A model generated the notes under the pieces. That model did no database searches and was not told the DNA's origin. It was given only the letters and a program-made list of their open reading frames with translations. This document shows, in pieces, positions 1 through 9,735 of a DNA stretch of 64,000 bases. A program made the translations under genes and the position numbers. The stretch is taken from assembly GCF_016629665.1 (NCBI RefSeq), contig NZ_JAEPRQ010000001.1, positions 868,001 to 932,000 on the forward strand, given 5' to 3'. This DNA is from Paracoccus caeni (GTDB taxonomy: Bacteria; Pseudomonadota; Alphaproteobacteria; Rhodobacterales; Rhodobacteraceae). Positions within the stretch are counted from its first letter, which is position 1; the number at the start of each line of letters is the position of its first letter.

Positions 1-28
1 TCTCAAACTCTTCGGCGTCGATGTTCAT
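1..28 (-). CDS. possible 5' end of a gene cut by the window edge
   Basis: On the minus strand an ATG at position 28 opens a frame reading MNIDAEEFE that runs off the window start; a second in-frame ATG lies at 52. No good ribosome binding site is visible and only nine residues can be read, so neither the function nor the reality of the gene can be judged here. It would be transcribed in the same direction as the AraC gene next to it. Confidence 0.25.
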
Positions 29-110
29 GCTGGAACTTATGTTTCGCCACATGAAAATAGGGGCGATCTGTCGGCAAGACGTGTTTTAGTGAAGGGGCCG
101 GGCAGCCTCG

Positions 111-1145
111 TCAGTGCCGCCGTTGCCGGATGTGGCGTGGGGGATGTCCGAAACGCCTGCGAAACGCGGTCGAGAAATTCGCGGCGCTGCTATAGCCCGC
201 GAGACCGCTTGCCTGCGCGATGTCGATCTCGCCCGATTGCAGTCGGGCACGGACCAGATCAAGACGCAGATTGCGGACATGGGTGAAGACGCCGTTGCCT
301 TCGCATTGGCGGAACAGGGTCTGCAGGCCGCTGACGCTGACGCCCGCGTGACGGGCGATCGTCTCGACGCTGAGATCATCGGATGCGGCATGGGCGGCGA
401 TGAAATCTTTGGCGCGCTTCAGTGCAGCAAGGTGGCGGTCGCTGATGCGCGTCGTAACGGCCTCGGTGCCCGACAGCACGGTGATCGCTTCGGCGATGAT
501 CTCGATCGCATGCGCTTCGGCATGGAGATTGACGAGGGGCAGCGCGGATTGGGGTGGCTGCAAGATCGCCGCGATCAGTTTGCTGATCCGGTGTGAGACT
601 GCCCATTCCATCGATCTCAGCCCCTGACGGGCAGACAGATCGGCGGCACCGGCAGACCAGCCCGGCGCATGACGTTCCAGCCAATCGCTGCTGGCCCCGA
701 CCACCAGATGCGTCACCCGCTGGCGCGCGTCCGATTGCCGCCGGAAGCTTTCTTCGCTGCCGCTGAGCAGGGCCGAGCCCGCGATCCTGCCGCCACCATC
801 GGCGCGGAAGCTGAAATCCTTGCCGCCGATGGCGACATCGACATTGCCGCGCAGGAAGAAGATGCAGGACAGCCCGTCCGAGATGCTGGACTCCACCCGG
901 AATGCCTGCTCTTCGACCGTGTCGCCGCCATGGATCTGCAGACCGTCGGGCAACATCCGCTGGATGATCTGCCCAGAAATCAGCGGCGACGCCTCGGTCA
1001 CGTCAGCATCTACGTTCAGTTGCACCCCGCGACGCGCCGAGATTTCGCCCACGGTGATCCGTCGGGCGGAACTGTCCTCGGGGCGGCTGGTCTGCGGCAA
1101 AGGCTGTTTCCTTGTGAATTGCAGTTGCGCAAAGGTCTTTTGCAT
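111..1145 (-). CDS. AraC-family transcriptional regulator of the siderophore locus
   Basis: A 344-residue protein with a variable N-terminal part and a C-terminal AraC DNA-binding domain over about the last 100 residues. The second helix-turn-helix reads IAQASGLAGYSSAANFSTAFRR and is followed by the family's FG.PP motif. The gene is divergent from the TonB receptor gene, with 84 bp between the two starts, and is the likely activator of the iron-uptake genes, as PchR-type AraC proteins are for siderophore receptors. That role is inferred from position and family. The sensed ligand is probably the ferric siderophore. An 8-bp direct repeat in the gap is a candidate operator. Confidence 0.85.
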   Translation of the reverse strand: MQKTFAQLQFTRKQPLPQTSRPEDSSARRITVGEISARRGVQLNVDADVTEASPLISGQIIQRMLPDGLQIHGGDTVEEQAFRVESSISDGLSCIFFLRGNVDVAIGGKDFSFRADGGGRIAGSALLSGSEESFRRQSDARQRVTHLVVGASSDWLERHAPGWSAGAADLSARQGLRSMEWAVSHRISKLIAAILQPPQSALPLVNLHAEAHAIEIIAEAITVLSGTEAVTTRISDRHLAALKRAKDFIAAHAASDDLSVETIARHAGVSVSGLQTLFRQCEGNGVFTHVRNLRLDLVRARLQSGEIDIAQASGLAGYSSAANFSTAFRRRFGHPPRHIRQRRH

Positions 1146-1176
1146 ATGCTCAAAACCCGGCGCATTGGCGCAAGCC

Positions 1177-1219
1177 TAACGTAGCGCTATGCAGGCCTCA
1201 ATCCTGATTATTAACGTAG
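1177..1219. promoter_or_regulatory. direct repeat TAACGTAG in the araC/TonB-receptor gap; candidate AraC operator
   Basis: The octamer TAACGTAG occurs at 1177-1184 and again at 1212-1219 in the same orientation, 35 bp apart. The second copy ends 10 bp before the receptor start codon. AraC-family activators often bind direct repeats in such divergent promoters. No binding data are available, so this is a position-based inference. Confidence 0.4.
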
Positions 1220-1229
1220 GGTATCTGGC

Positions 1230-3446
1230 ATGGCGGATCGGATTGTGGCGAGGGCAGCGGCTCTTCTTCTGACGACGGCGATCACAACGCTGCTGGCGCA
1301 GCCTGCGATGGCACAGGACGGAGCGGCACAGGATGGTGCGCCGACGGTCCTGCAGACGATCACTCTGAACGCCGAGGGCGACACACGCCGCGGCGACCAG
1401 CTTTTCCCCGAGGCCGCGACAACCGGCACCAAGACCGCAACGCCGGTGGCGGAAGTGCCGCAGGCGATTAGCGTCGTCCCCCGTGCCCAGTTCGAGGCGC
1501 AATCCGCCGATCTGGTGACCGAGGCGTTGCGCTATGCGCCCGGCATCCTGTCGGAATCGAATGGCTACGACATCCGCTACGACTGGTATTGGGTGCGCGG
1601 GCAGGCCGCCTCGGGCATGTGGCAGGACGGGCTGCAATTGCCTAGCGATCCTTCGTCCTATGCCAATCCGGCCATCGATCCCTATACGCTTGAACGGGTC
1701 GAGCTGATCAAGGGCCCGGCCTCGGTTCTCTATGGTCAGACCGTTCCCGGCGGGCTGGTCAATCTGGTCTCGAAACGGCCGGAATGGCAGGCAAGCCGGT
1801 CGGTGAACGTGAAAACCTCGTCCTATGGCGGGTTGCAGACCGGCATCGACCTGACCGGCCCGGTCGCGGGTCGCAGCGATCTGGCATACCGGCTGACCGG
1901 CCTCTATCACAATATGGGCAGTCAGGTGGATCAAGAGCGCAGTCGCCATCTGACCTTCGCGCCCAGCCTTACATGGACGCCGGACGACCGCACCACCATC
2001 ACCGCCTATGCCCATTACCGGCGCGACCGCGATGATTTCAGCCCGCGCTTCTACCCGGCGCACGGCACGCTTTTGCCGAACCCGGCAGGAGATATCCCGC
2101 GCGATCTGTTCCTTGGCGATCCCGCCGCGACCGATTTCAACCGCGATTTCGCTGCCGTTGGATACGAGCTTGAACACCGGCTGGATACGGTCTGGACGTT
2201 GCGCCAGAACCTTCGCTACGCCCGTTCGGCGCAGGATATGTTCCTTGTGCTGGTGAACCCGGCCTTCGCATGGCCCGGCGATTTTCCCGGCACGCCGGGT
2301 GCGGAGATGAACCGGGTCACCGCCGCCTCGGACGACGAACTGCGCAACCTTGCGGTGGACAGTCAGGCCGAGGCGCGGTTCTCGACCGGCGCGGCGGAAC
2401 ATACGCTGCTGATCGGGGTGGATTACAACTGGTCGCGCTTTTCCGGGAAATTCGGCAACTCGGCACCGGGCGTCGTGCCGGGGCTTGATTTCACCGATCC
2501 GCAATATGGGTTGGATGGCGTGGTGCCGCCCGCCTACACGACCTCGGTGCTGCAAACGCGCAAGCAGCTTGGGCTTTATGCGCAGGACCAGATCCGCGCC
2601 GGGGCGTGGATCACCACGCTGGGCCTGCGCTATGACCGCTCTGAGATCGACACGATCAACCGGCTTGCGGGGGATCAACTGACCCAGACGGACGACAACG
2701 CCCTGACCGGTCGGATCGGTGTCGCCTATCAGTTCCAGAACGGCGTCATGCCCTATGCCGCCTATTCGACCTCGTTCAACCCGACGCTGGGCACCAATGC
2801 CGCGGGCGATCCGTTCGAGGCACGCAGCGCCCGGCAGTTCGAACTGGGCGTGAAATACCAGCAGCCGGAAACCGAGAATCTCTTCACCGCCACGCTGTTC
2901 ACCAGCACCGAGGATAACGTCCTCACCCCCGACCCGGATCCGGCCAACGCGCGGTTCTCGGTTCAGGACGGCGAACAGCGGGCACGCGGGCTGGAGCTTG
3001 AGGCGAAATTCGCGCTGACCCCGCAGATCAACGTGATCGCTGCCTATGCCTATACGGATAGCGAGGTGTTGTCCTCGAATGACAGCCGGGTGGTCGGGCA
3101 GGACATGCTGCGCCTGCCGCGTCATCAGGGCGGGCTGTGGGTGCAGTATAACGATGCCTTCACGCCGGGCCTGTCGCTAAGCGCCGGTTTGCGCGGGACA
3201 TCCTCTTATCAAAGCGCGCCGACCTATCTGCCCGAACTTGAAATCCCCGGTCGCGGGCTGGTCGATCTGGGCATCCGCTACGATCTGGCGGAATCGCCAT
3301 GGCGGGTCGAGGGGGCCGTGCTGCAATTGAATGCTGCCAATGTCTTTGACAAAAGGTTCGTGGCGCAATGCCTTAACCTGACCGGCGGTAGCTGCAACTA
3401 TGGCGAGGGCCGGTCCATCGAGGCGAGCTTCGGCTATACATGGTGA
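1230..3446 (+). CDS. TonB-dependent siderophore receptor
   Basis: A 738-residue outer-membrane receptor of the FhuA/FpvA type. It begins with a signal peptide ending near AMAQ, followed by the TonB-box-like stretch TITLNAEG. A plug domain follows (roughly residues 60-165, with VPQAISVVPRAQF and ELIKGPASVLYGQTVPGG), then a long beta-barrel ending in an aromatic C-terminus (FGYTW). It imports a ferric siderophore using TonB energy. It is the first gene of a run whose downstream members supply periplasmic binding, inner-membrane transport and reductive release. The next gene starts inside its stop region. The siderophore class cannot be told from the sequence. Confidence 0.93.
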   Translation: MADRIVARAAALLLTTAITTLLAQPAMAQDGAAQDGAPTVLQTITLNAEGDTRRGDQLFPEAATTGTKTATPVAEVPQAISVVPRAQFEAQSADLVTEALRYAPGILSESNGYDIRYDWYWVRGQAASGMWQDGLQLPSDPSSYANPAIDPYTLERVELIKGPASVLYGQTVPGGLVNLVSKRPEWQASRSVNVKTSSYGGLQTGIDLTGPVAGRSDLAYRLTGLYHNMGSQVDQERSRHLTFAPSLTWTPDDRTTITAYAHYRRDRDDFSPRFYPAHGTLLPNPAGDIPRDLFLGDPAATDFNRDFAAVGYELEHRLDTVWTLRQNLRYARSAQDMFLVLVNPAFAWPGDFPGTPGAEMNRVTAASDDELRNLAVDSQAEARFSTGAAEHTLLIGVDYNWSRFSGKFGNSAPGVVPGLDFTDPQYGLDGVVPPAYTTSVLQTRKQLGLYAQDQIRAGAWITTLGLRYDRSEIDTINRLAGDQLTQTDDNALTGRIGVAYQFQNGVMPYAAYSTSFNPTLGTNAAGDPFEARSARQFELGVKYQQPETENLFTATLFTSTEDNVLTPDPDPANARFSVQDGEQRARGLELEAKFALTPQINVIAAYAYTDSEVLSSNDSRVVGQDMLRLPRHQGGLWVQYNDAFTPGLSLSAGLRGTSSYQSAPTYLPELEIPGRGLVDLGIRYDLAESPWRVEGAVLQLNAANVFDKRFVAQCLNLTGGSCNYGEGRSIEASFGYTW

Positions 3447-4576
3447 CCCCACTTTGCCAAAGACGCGCGTCCCCTCTGCGCGCCAGCGCCGCACTTGTTG
3501 CGGCGCTGATCCTTGTTCCCGCTGCCGGTCTGGCCGAACTGCGCCTGACCGATGCGGCGGGTCGTCAGGTGGTCCTGCCGGAACCCGCCCGGCATCTGGC
3601 GCTGAGCGAGGCCGATCTGATCCTGTCGCTGGCGCTGATCACCCCCGATCCGGTCACCCCGGTCGCCGCCTGGGGCAGCCCGCATCGTCTGGACCCCGGC
3701 ATCCGCGACGCTCTGGCCGCCCGCTTTCCTGACCTTGCCGCGATCCCTGAGGCGGGCTCGGCCACGCCGTCCGACTATGCAGTCGAGGCGGTCGTCGCGC
3801 TGGAACCCGATCTGGCGGTGATCCGCGTTTTCGACCCCGCATGGCAACAGGTCGAGGCACGGCTGACCGCAGCCGATATTCCGCTGATCTATCTGGAAGG
3901 CCCGGAAACGGCCGATCTGCCCCCGGCCGAGCAGATCAGCTTCGCGGTCGAGCTTCTGGGCGATGCAATCGGCGCGGGCGATCGGGCGCGGGACTATACC
4001 GGCTTTGTCCGCGACCACTACGCCCGTATCGCCGAACTGGTCGCGGGGGTCGGCATGCGTCCCGCCGTGCTGGTCGATGGTCATGCGACACCGGATTGTT
4101 GCTGGGTGCCGGGGCGCGACAACCGGCTGGGGCAACTGGTCGAATTCGCGGGTGGCGAGATCGTCGGCTCGGAGATGGTGACGGGTTATGCCGGGCAGCT
4201 TGCGCCGGAATATCTGCTCGCCGCAGACCCGCAGGTGATGATTGCGACGGGCGGTCCGCATCTGGCGCGTTCGGGCGGGCTGGTCATGGGGCTCGACATC
4301 GCGCCGGAGGATGCGGCGCGGTCCTTGCAGGCAGTCATCGACGGCTCGGCGCGGGCAGAGCTGCGCGCGGTTCAGGACGAGCGGGCGCATGGGCTGCTGC
4401 ATCTGCTGACCATCACACCGCTGGACGTTCTGGCGGTCGAACTGTTCGCGGGCTGGATCCATCCCGAGATCGCGGACCAGCTTGACCCTGCCGCGACGCT
4501 GGCAGAGATCAATGCGCGGTTCATGCCGATCACCCTGAACGGTGCCCTTTGGACCGACCTGCCGGAGACGGAATGA
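3440..4576 (+). CDS. iron-siderophore ABC transporter substrate-binding protein
   Basis: A 378-residue periplasmic binding protein of the FecB/FepB type. The N-terminus has a basic start and a hydrophobic stretch ending ...AAGLA, consistent with a signal peptide. The body shows the class pattern of two lobes: RLTDAAGRQVVLPEPARHLAL near the N-terminus and a conserved TGGPH region. The ATG lies within the last codons of the receptor gene (7-bp overlap), and its stop overlaps the permease start, so translation is probably coupled. It should hand the ferric siderophore to the FecCD-type permease encoded next. Confidence 0.88.
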   Translation: MVTPLCQRRASPLRASAALVAALILVPAAGLAELRLTDAAGRQVVLPEPARHLALSEADLILSLALITPDPVTPVAAWGSPHRLDPGIRDALAARFPDLAAIPEAGSATPSDYAVEAVVALEPDLAVIRVFDPAWQQVEARLTAADIPLIYLEGPETADLPPAEQISFAVELLGDAIGAGDRARDYTGFVRDHYARIAELVAGVGMRPAVLVDGHATPDCCWVPGRDNRLGQLVEFAGGEIVGSEMVTGYAGQLAPEYLLAADPQVMIATGGPHLARSGGLVMGLDIAPEDAARSLQAVIDGSARAELRAVQDERAHGLLHLLTITPLDVLAVELFAGWIHPEIADQLDPAATLAEINARFMPITLNGALWTDLPETE

Positions 4577-5610
4577 CCGCATCCGATACCGCGCTGATCG
4601 AACACCGCCGCGCCCGCCGCCGCAGTCGCGGGGCGCTGATCCTGCTGGCGCTGGCCTGCGTCGGGATGCTGTTGCTGTCGCTGCTGATCGGTCCGTCCGA
4701 TCTGCCGCCGGGCAAAGCGGTTGACCTGCTTCTGGGCCGCGATATCGGTCGCGCTGCCGAATTCATCCTGCTGCAACTGCGCCTGCCGATGGCGGTCCTT
4801 GGCCTGCTTGCCGGGGCGGCGCTTGGCCTTGCCGGGGCCGAGCTGCAAACGGTGATGGAGAACCCGCTGGCCGAGCCTTATACTTTGGGCGTTTCATCCT
4901 CGGCGGCGCTTGGGGCGGCGGTGGCGATCGTCTTGGGCGTGGCGGTGCCGGGGATCGGCGCCTTTGCGGTGCCGTTGAATGCGTTCCTTTTCTCCTTCGC
5001 GGCACTGATGCTGGTGCAGGCGCTGATTTCGTTGCGAGGGGCGGGCACGGATATGCTGGTCCTGTTCGGGATCGGTGTCGGGCTGACCGCCTCGGCGCTG
5101 CTGTCGCTGGTGCAATACATGGCCAGCGCCGATGCGCTGCAAGCGCTGATCTTCTGGATGATGGGCAGCCTGACCCGCGCCGATGCCACGACGAACAAGG
5201 TGCTGGCCGTCGTGCTGGCGGTGGCCCTGCCGTGGTCGCTGGCCTCTGCCCGGTCGCTTCAGGCGTTGCGGCTGGGCGCGGACCGGGCCGAGGCAATGGG
5301 CGTTTCCGTCGCCCGGGTCAGGCTGTTTTCGCTGATCAGGATCAGCCTTCTGGCGGGGACGGCGGTCGCCTTCATCGGCATCGTCGGCTTTGTCGGCCTG
5401 ATCGCGCCGCATATCGCCCGGCTGTGTCTGGGCGAAGAGCAGCGACCGCTGCTTTTGGGAAGCGCGCTGGTCGGGGCGCTGATCCTTTGTGCGGCGGGGC
5501 TGGTCAGCGGGCTTCTGGTGACCGGGATCATCCTGCCGGTCGGCATCGTGACCGCCTTGGTCGGACTGCCGGTCTTTTTCATCGTCGTCATGAAACGAGG
5601 CGGGCTGTGA
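4573..5610 (+). CDS. FecCD-family iron-siderophore ABC permease
   Basis: A polytopic inner-membrane permease of the BtuC/FecCD family, 345 residues from the ATG at 4573. That ATG overlaps the stop of the preceding gene as ATGA; an upstream in-frame ATG at 4549 is less likely. Family landmarks are the N-terminal hydrophobic helix, the stretch LRLPMAVLGLLAGAALGLAGAELQTVMENPLAEPYTLGVS, and FVGLIAPHIARL near the C-terminus, which contacts the ATPase. Only one permease gene is present, so the channel is presumably a homodimer. Confidence 0.92.
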   Translation: MTASDTALIEHRRARRRSRGALILLALACVGMLLLSLLIGPSDLPPGKAVDLLLGRDIGRAAEFILLQLRLPMAVLGLLAGAALGLAGAELQTVMENPLAEPYTLGVSSSAALGAAVAIVLGVAVPGIGAFAVPLNAFLFSFAALMLVQALISLRGAGTDMLVLFGIGVGLTASALLSLVQYMASADALQALIFWMMGSLTRADATTNKVLAVVLAVALPWSLASARSLQALRLGADRAEAMGVSVARVRLFSLIRISLLAGTAVAFIGIVGFVGLIAPHIARLCLGEEQRPLLLGSALVGALILCAAGLVSGLLVTGIILPVGIVTALVGLPVFFIVVMKRGGL

Positions 5611-6371
5611 GCGGCGATCTGATCATCCGCGACCTGTCCTGCGGCTATCCGCGGGCAAGGGTGATCGAGGGGCTTAGCCTGCCACCTTTGCCGCCCGGCA
5701 GCATCACCACCATCCTTGGCCCGAACGCAGCGGGTAAGACCAGCCTTTTGAAAGCGATTGCCGGGCAAATTGAGACCGAGGGGCGGATCATGCTGGGCGA
5801 CGAGGATCTGACCCGGCTGACGGCGGCGGCACGGTCCGGGCGGGTCGGCTATATGCCGCAGACGGCCATCGGGCGGATCGGGCTGACGGTGCTGGATTGC
5901 GTGATGACAGCCCTTGCCCGGACCGGCGATGCACCGCTGGATCAGCGCGCGATGCAGGTGCTTGACCGCTTCGGCGTCGCCGATCTGGCGAACCGACCGA
6001 TGCGGGTGCTGTCGGGTGGTCAGCGTCAGGCGGTCAGCCTTGCCGTCGCCGTTGCCCGCAACCCCGTCATCCTGCTGCTGGACGAGCCGACAAGCGCCCT
6101 CGATCTGGCCCGGCGACACCTGATCCTTGGTCATATCCGCGCCCTTGCGGATGAGGGGCATATCGTCCTGCTGGTCCTGCACGATCTGGCCTTTGCCGCG
6201 CAATGGTCCGACCGGATCGCGGTTCTGGGACGCGGGCGGCTGGAGGCTTTCGGCACGCCCGAAGACGTGCTGACCCCCGAGATCCTGCGCCGCGTCTGGC
6301 GGATCGACGCCCGTGTCGAGCGCTGCTCGCGCGGCAGCCTGCAAATCATCACCGACGGAGCGATGCTGTGA
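5607..6371 (+). CDS. iron-siderophore ABC transporter ATP-binding protein
   Basis: A 254-residue ATPase of the FecE/FhuC type starting at a GTG that overlaps the permease stop by four bases. All nucleotide-binding motifs are intact: Walker A GPNAAGKTS near residue 34, the signature LSGGQRQ, Walker B VILLLDEPTSALD and the H-loop in VLHDLAFA. It energises ferric-siderophore import through the FecCD permease. The gene is followed by another overlapping GTG start. Confidence 0.93.
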   Translation: MSGDLIIRDLSCGYPRARVIEGLSLPPLPPGSITTILGPNAAGKTSLLKAIAGQIETEGRIMLGDEDLTRLTAAARSGRVGYMPQTAIGRIGLTVLDCVMTALARTGDAPLDQRAMQVLDRFGVADLANRPMRVLSGGQRQAVSLAVAVARNPVILLLDEPTSALDLARRHLILGHIRALADEGHIVLLVLHDLAFAAQWSDRIAVLGRGRLEAFGTPEDVLTPEILRRVWRIDARVERCSRGSLQIITDGAML

Positions 6372-7453
6372 CAGTCCGACCCCCGACGATCCCTCCGTCC
6401 GCAAACGAGCTTCGTTCGATAGCCGACCTGATCTTGTCCGAGGATGCCGGCCTTGCGGTCGAGGCGATGTGCGAGCATCTGGCCGGGCACGGCGCGCGTT
6501 TGGAAATCACGTCGGGCAGCTTTCGGCTGGGCTTTCCCTTTGGCCGTGCCCTGATTGATCTCGACGGTGCGCGCATCCGCATGCAGGCCATCGCCCCCGA
6601 TGTGGCGCGGCTGTTTCAACTGCGCAGCATTCTGGCCGGTCATCTGGCTGAATTCGCCCCCGATGCCGAGGCGCTGCGTTGGACCGGCGATGCAACCGAT
6701 CTGACGGTGCCGCCGAACTGGCGGGAATTGCGGGTCGAGGCGTTGCACGACCTGACCCCCAGAATGCGCCGGATCAGGTTCCGGGCGGATGATCTGATCC
6801 CGTTCGCAGGACTGCAGAACATTCACGTGCGGCTTGCCTTTCCCCCTTCGCAGAAATCGCTGATTGCGCCGGGCGTTTCCTCCAGCGGCCGGGAAAGCTG
6901 GCCGGATCACATCGACCGGCCGAAACTGCGTCGCTATACGATCCGCGAAATCGATCCTGTGGCGGGCTGGCTGGACGTTGATTTCGTTCTGCACGAGGAG
7001 GCGACCGGGCCGGGCAGCGCCTTCGCAGCCGAGGCCGGTATCGGTGACGTGATCGGCATGATCGGCCCCGGCGGCGGCTCGATCCCGCTCGACCAGGATT
7101 GGTATCTGATCGCGGGCGATGAAACCGCCTTGCCCGCGATTGCCCGGATGCTTGCGCTTTTGCCCCCTGATGCGACGGGGCATGTCGTGATCGAGACCTG
7201 CGACGAGGCCGAGCGGCAGACAGTCGACGCCCCTGCGGGAATGCAGGTCAGCCATATCCTGCGCGCCGAAGGGCTGACGCATACAGTTGCAAAGATTGCC
7301 GTGCCGCAAACCGCCCGGCAACCCTTCGTCTGGATCGGTTGCGAATATGCCGCCTTCCGCGCCCTGCGCCGCCATGTCCGCGACAACCTTCGGATCGAAA
7401 AGGGCGGACACAACATCGTCGCATATTGGCGCGAGGGCGTGGCGGAAGATTAA
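6368..7453 (+). CDS. DUF2218 plus siderophore-interacting FAD-binding reductase
   Basis: A 361-residue protein starting at a GTG that overlaps the ATPase stop. The N-terminal ~110 residues resemble DUF2218. The rest is a siderophore-interacting protein (ViuB/YqjH type) of the ferredoxin-reductase-like fold, with a flavin-binding region RRYTIREIDPVAGWLDVDFVLH and the C-terminal block GCEYAAFRALRRHVRDNL. Such proteins reduce the ferric siderophore in the cytoplasm to free iron. The placement as last gene of the uptake operon fits. DUF2218 fused to this domain is a known arrangement. Confidence 0.9.
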   Translation: MTVRPPTIPPSANELRSIADLILSEDAGLAVEAMCEHLAGHGARLEITSGSFRLGFPFGRALIDLDGARIRMQAIAPDVARLFQLRSILAGHLAEFAPDAEALRWTGDATDLTVPPNWRELRVEALHDLTPRMRRIRFRADDLIPFAGLQNIHVRLAFPPSQKSLIAPGVSSSGRESWPDHIDRPKLRRYTIREIDPVAGWLDVDFVLHEEATGPGSAFAAEAGIGDVIGMIGPGGGSIPLDQDWYLIAGDETALPAIARMLALLPPDATGHVVIETCDEAERQTVDAPAGMQVSHILRAEGLTHTVAKIAVPQTARQPFVWIGCEYAAFRALRRHVRDNLRIEKGGHNIVAYWREGVAED

Positions 7454-7471
7454 GGTCGAAGGGCAGCGCCC

Positions 7472-8287
7472 CTATGCCACCGCGATGATCCGCCCCGGCC
7501 CGCCGGTCCCGCGTTTGTGCTTTGGCGCGCCGACAAAGACCGTGGCCCCGGTCGCTGGCACCTGATCCAGCCCGGCAAGGTTCTCGATCCCGTAGCGGCC
7601 GCCCGGCAGCCATGAATTATGCACCCCGAAATCGGGAGAATTGCCGGGGTCCAGCGACAGCGTATCGACGCCGATTCCCGCAACCTCCATCCCCGCCAGC
7701 ATATCCGTCGCGGCCTTGGAAAAGCCGGGAAAGGCGAAATCGCCCGCCTCGTTGGTGCGATAGGTGGTATCTGCGACCTTCGCCGCCCAGCCCGAATGCA
7801 TCGCGACCAGCGCGCCCGCCGGAATGTCACCATTGGCGGCGATGAAGGCCTCGATATCCTCGGGGTCCAGCGTGGCATTGGCGTCCTCGGCCGCCTTTGC
7901 GGAAATGTCGATGACGCAGAGCGGACAGATAAGCTGCTCGACCGGGATTTCATCGACAGAGATCCCGTCTGCCGAGAAATGCATCGGCGCGTCGATATGG
8001 GTGCCGGAATGTTCGAAAAGGGTCAGCTTCCATAGCTGATAGCCATCGGCCTCGATGGTCTTGTCGGGTTCATAGGTGATGCCGGGCAAGCCGTCGAAGG
8101 TCGGGAAATCGCCGTCCCACGCATGGGTCAGGTCGATCACGCGGCCGGTGGCCTGTGCCAGCGCCGGGCGGGCCGACAGTGCGCCAAGCGCGATGGCGGC
8201 GGCACCCGTGGCGGCTGCACCGGTGAACAGCGCGCGGCGTGACAGCATGGAGCTGCGGACATTTTCGATGACGCAGGCGTGGCACAT
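7472..8287 (-). CDS. Tat-exported cyclase-family (kynurenine formamidase-like) hydrolase
   Basis: The 271-residue protein starts at the ATG at 8287, which has AAAGGAA just upstream. The N-terminus reads MCHACVIENVRSSMLSRRALFTGAAATG..., a twin-arginine signal preceded by a short cysteine-containing leader. The mature part carries the metal-binding cyclase signature HSGTHIDAPMH around residue 112, plus SLDPGNSPDFGVHNSWL. The family hydrolyses cyclic amides and arylformamides using divalent metal. The gene converges on the siderophore operon and is divergent from purA (145-bp gap). The substrate is unknown; the export signal argues against the usual cytosolic tryptophan-degradation role. Confidence 0.82.
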   Translation of the reverse strand: MCHACVIENVRSSMLSRRALFTGAAATGAAAIALGALSARPALAQATGRVIDLTHAWDGDFPTFDGLPGITYEPDKTIEADGYQLWKLTLFEHSGTHIDAPMHFSADGISVDEIPVEQLICPLCVIDISAKAAEDANATLDPEDIEAFIAANGDIPAGALVAMHSGWAAKVADTTYRTNEAGDFAFPGFSKAATDMLAGMEVAGIGVDTLSLDPGNSPDFGVHNSWLPGGRYGIENLAGLDQVPATGATVFVGAPKHKRGTGGPGRIIAVA

Positions 8288-8432
8288 GGAGCATTCCTTT
8301 CCGTCTCTGGGGTGATTTGTTTGCAGGATTCCACGACCTGCGGCTTCTGCCAAAGGAAATCCGCTTTCCCCCGGCAGGCTCATGCGGTAGACCCCTTCGC
8401 GGAGATTTTTCGGGCAACGGAAGGACCGGCTC

Positions 8433-9725
8433 ATGGCCAATGTGGTGGTTGTCGGCGCGCAGTGGGGCGACGAGGGCAAAGGCAAGATCGTCGATTGGCT
8501 CAGCGAGCGCGCCGATGTGATCGCGCGGTTTCAGGGCGGGCATAACGCCGGTCACACGCTGGTCATCGGCAATACCGTGTTCAAACTGTCGCTGCTGCCC
8601 TCGGGGATCGTGCGGGAAAACAAGTTGGCGATCATCGGCAACGGTGTCGTTCTGGACCCGTGGGCGCTGTTCTCCGAGATCGACAAGCTGTCCGGTCAGG
8701 GCGTCAAGATCTCGACCGAGAACCTGATGATCGCTGAAAATACGCCGCTGATCCTGCCGCTGCATCAGGATCTGGACAAGCTGCGCGAGGAAGCTGCAGG
8801 CAAGGCCAAGATCGGAACGACCGGCCGTGGCATCGGCCCGGCCTATGAGGACAAGGTGGGCCGCCGCACCATTCGCGTCGCCGATCTGGGCGATGAGAAG
8901 ACGCTGGACGACCGGCTTGACCGGCTTCTGGCCCATCACGACGCGCTGCGGAAGGGTCTTGGCGCCGAGCCGATCGACCGGGCCGACCTGAAGGCGAAAC
9001 TTTTGGAAGTCGCGCCGAAGCTGCTGCCCTATGCGCAGCCGGTCTGGAAGATCATGGCCGACGCCCGCAAGGCCGGAAAGCGCATCCTGTTCGAGGGCGC
9101 GCAGGGCAGCCTGCTGGACATCGATTTCGGCACCTATCCCTATGTGACCTCCTCCACCACGATGTCGGGCATGGCGGCATCCGGCACCGGTATGGGACCG
9201 GGGGCGATTGATTTCGTTCTGGGAATCGTCAAGGCCTACACCACCCGCGTCGGCGAAGGCCCGTTCCCGACCGAGCTTCACGACGCCGACGGTCAGCGTC
9301 TGGGCGAGCGTGGGCATGAATTCGGCACCGTCACCGGACGCAAGCGCCGTTGCGGCTGGTTCGATGCGGTTCTGGTGCGCCAGACCTGTGCGATCAGCGG
9401 CGTGAACGGCATCGCGCTGACCAAGCTGGACGTGCTGGACGGTTTTGAAACGCTTAAGATTTGCGTGGGTTATGAGATTGACGGCCAGCGTTATGATTAT
9501 CTGCCCACCGCGGCTGCATTGCAGGACAAGGTGACGCCCATCTATGAGGAAATGGACGGCTGGCAGCAATCGACCGCTGGAGCGCGAAGCTGGGCCGATC
9601 TGCCTGCCGAGGCGGTGAAATACGTTCGCCGGGTCGAGGAACTGATCCAATGCCCGGTGGCGCTGCTGTCAACCAGCCCGGAACGGGACGACACCATTCT
9701 TGTAACCGACCCCTTCGCCGATTGA
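8433..9725 (+). CDS. purA: adenylosuccinate synthetase
   Basis: A 430-residue enzyme that joins IMP and aspartate using GTP to make adenylosuccinate, the first committed step to AMP. The N-terminus has the P-loop-like GDEGKGK (catalytic Asp13) and GHNAGHT (catalytic His41). Further family blocks are [22 protein letters not shown] and the GTP-binding end region [13 protein letters not shown]. The length is normal. GGAAGGAC lies upstream of the ATG. It is followed closely by an oxidoreductase gene on the same strand. Confidence 0.98.
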   Translation: MANVVVVGAQWGDEGKGKIVDWLSERADVIARFQGGHNAGHTLVIGNTVFKLSLLPSGIVRENKLAIIGNGVVLDPWALFSEIDKLSGQGVKISTENLMIAENTPLILPLHQDLDKLREEAAGKAKIGTTGRGIGPAYEDKVGRRTIRVADLGDEKTLDDRLDRLLAHHDALRKGLGAEPIDRADLKAKLLEVAPKLLPYAQPVWKIMADARKAGKRILFEGAQGSLLDIDFGTYPYVTSSTTMSGMAASGTGMGPGAIDFVLGIVKAYTTRVGEGPFPTELHDADGQRLGERGHEFGTVTGRKRRCGWFDAVLVRQTCAISGVNGIALTKLDVLDGFETLKICVGYEIDGQRYDYLPTAAALQDKVTPIYEEMDGWQQSTAGARSWADLPAEAVKYVRRVEELIQCPVALLSTSPERDDTILVTDPFAD

Positions 9726-9735
9726 GGCCAAGGGG

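Noticed and set aside
1176-3125. 649-codon antisense frame opposite the TonB receptor
   Set aside because: Arg/Gly-rich translation without motifs; the sense strand encodes a clear receptor.
5232-5606. Longer N-terminal extension of the siderophore ATPase frame
   Set aside because: It is out-of-frame shadow of the permease gene; the GTG at 5607 overlaps the permease stop and matches the family start.
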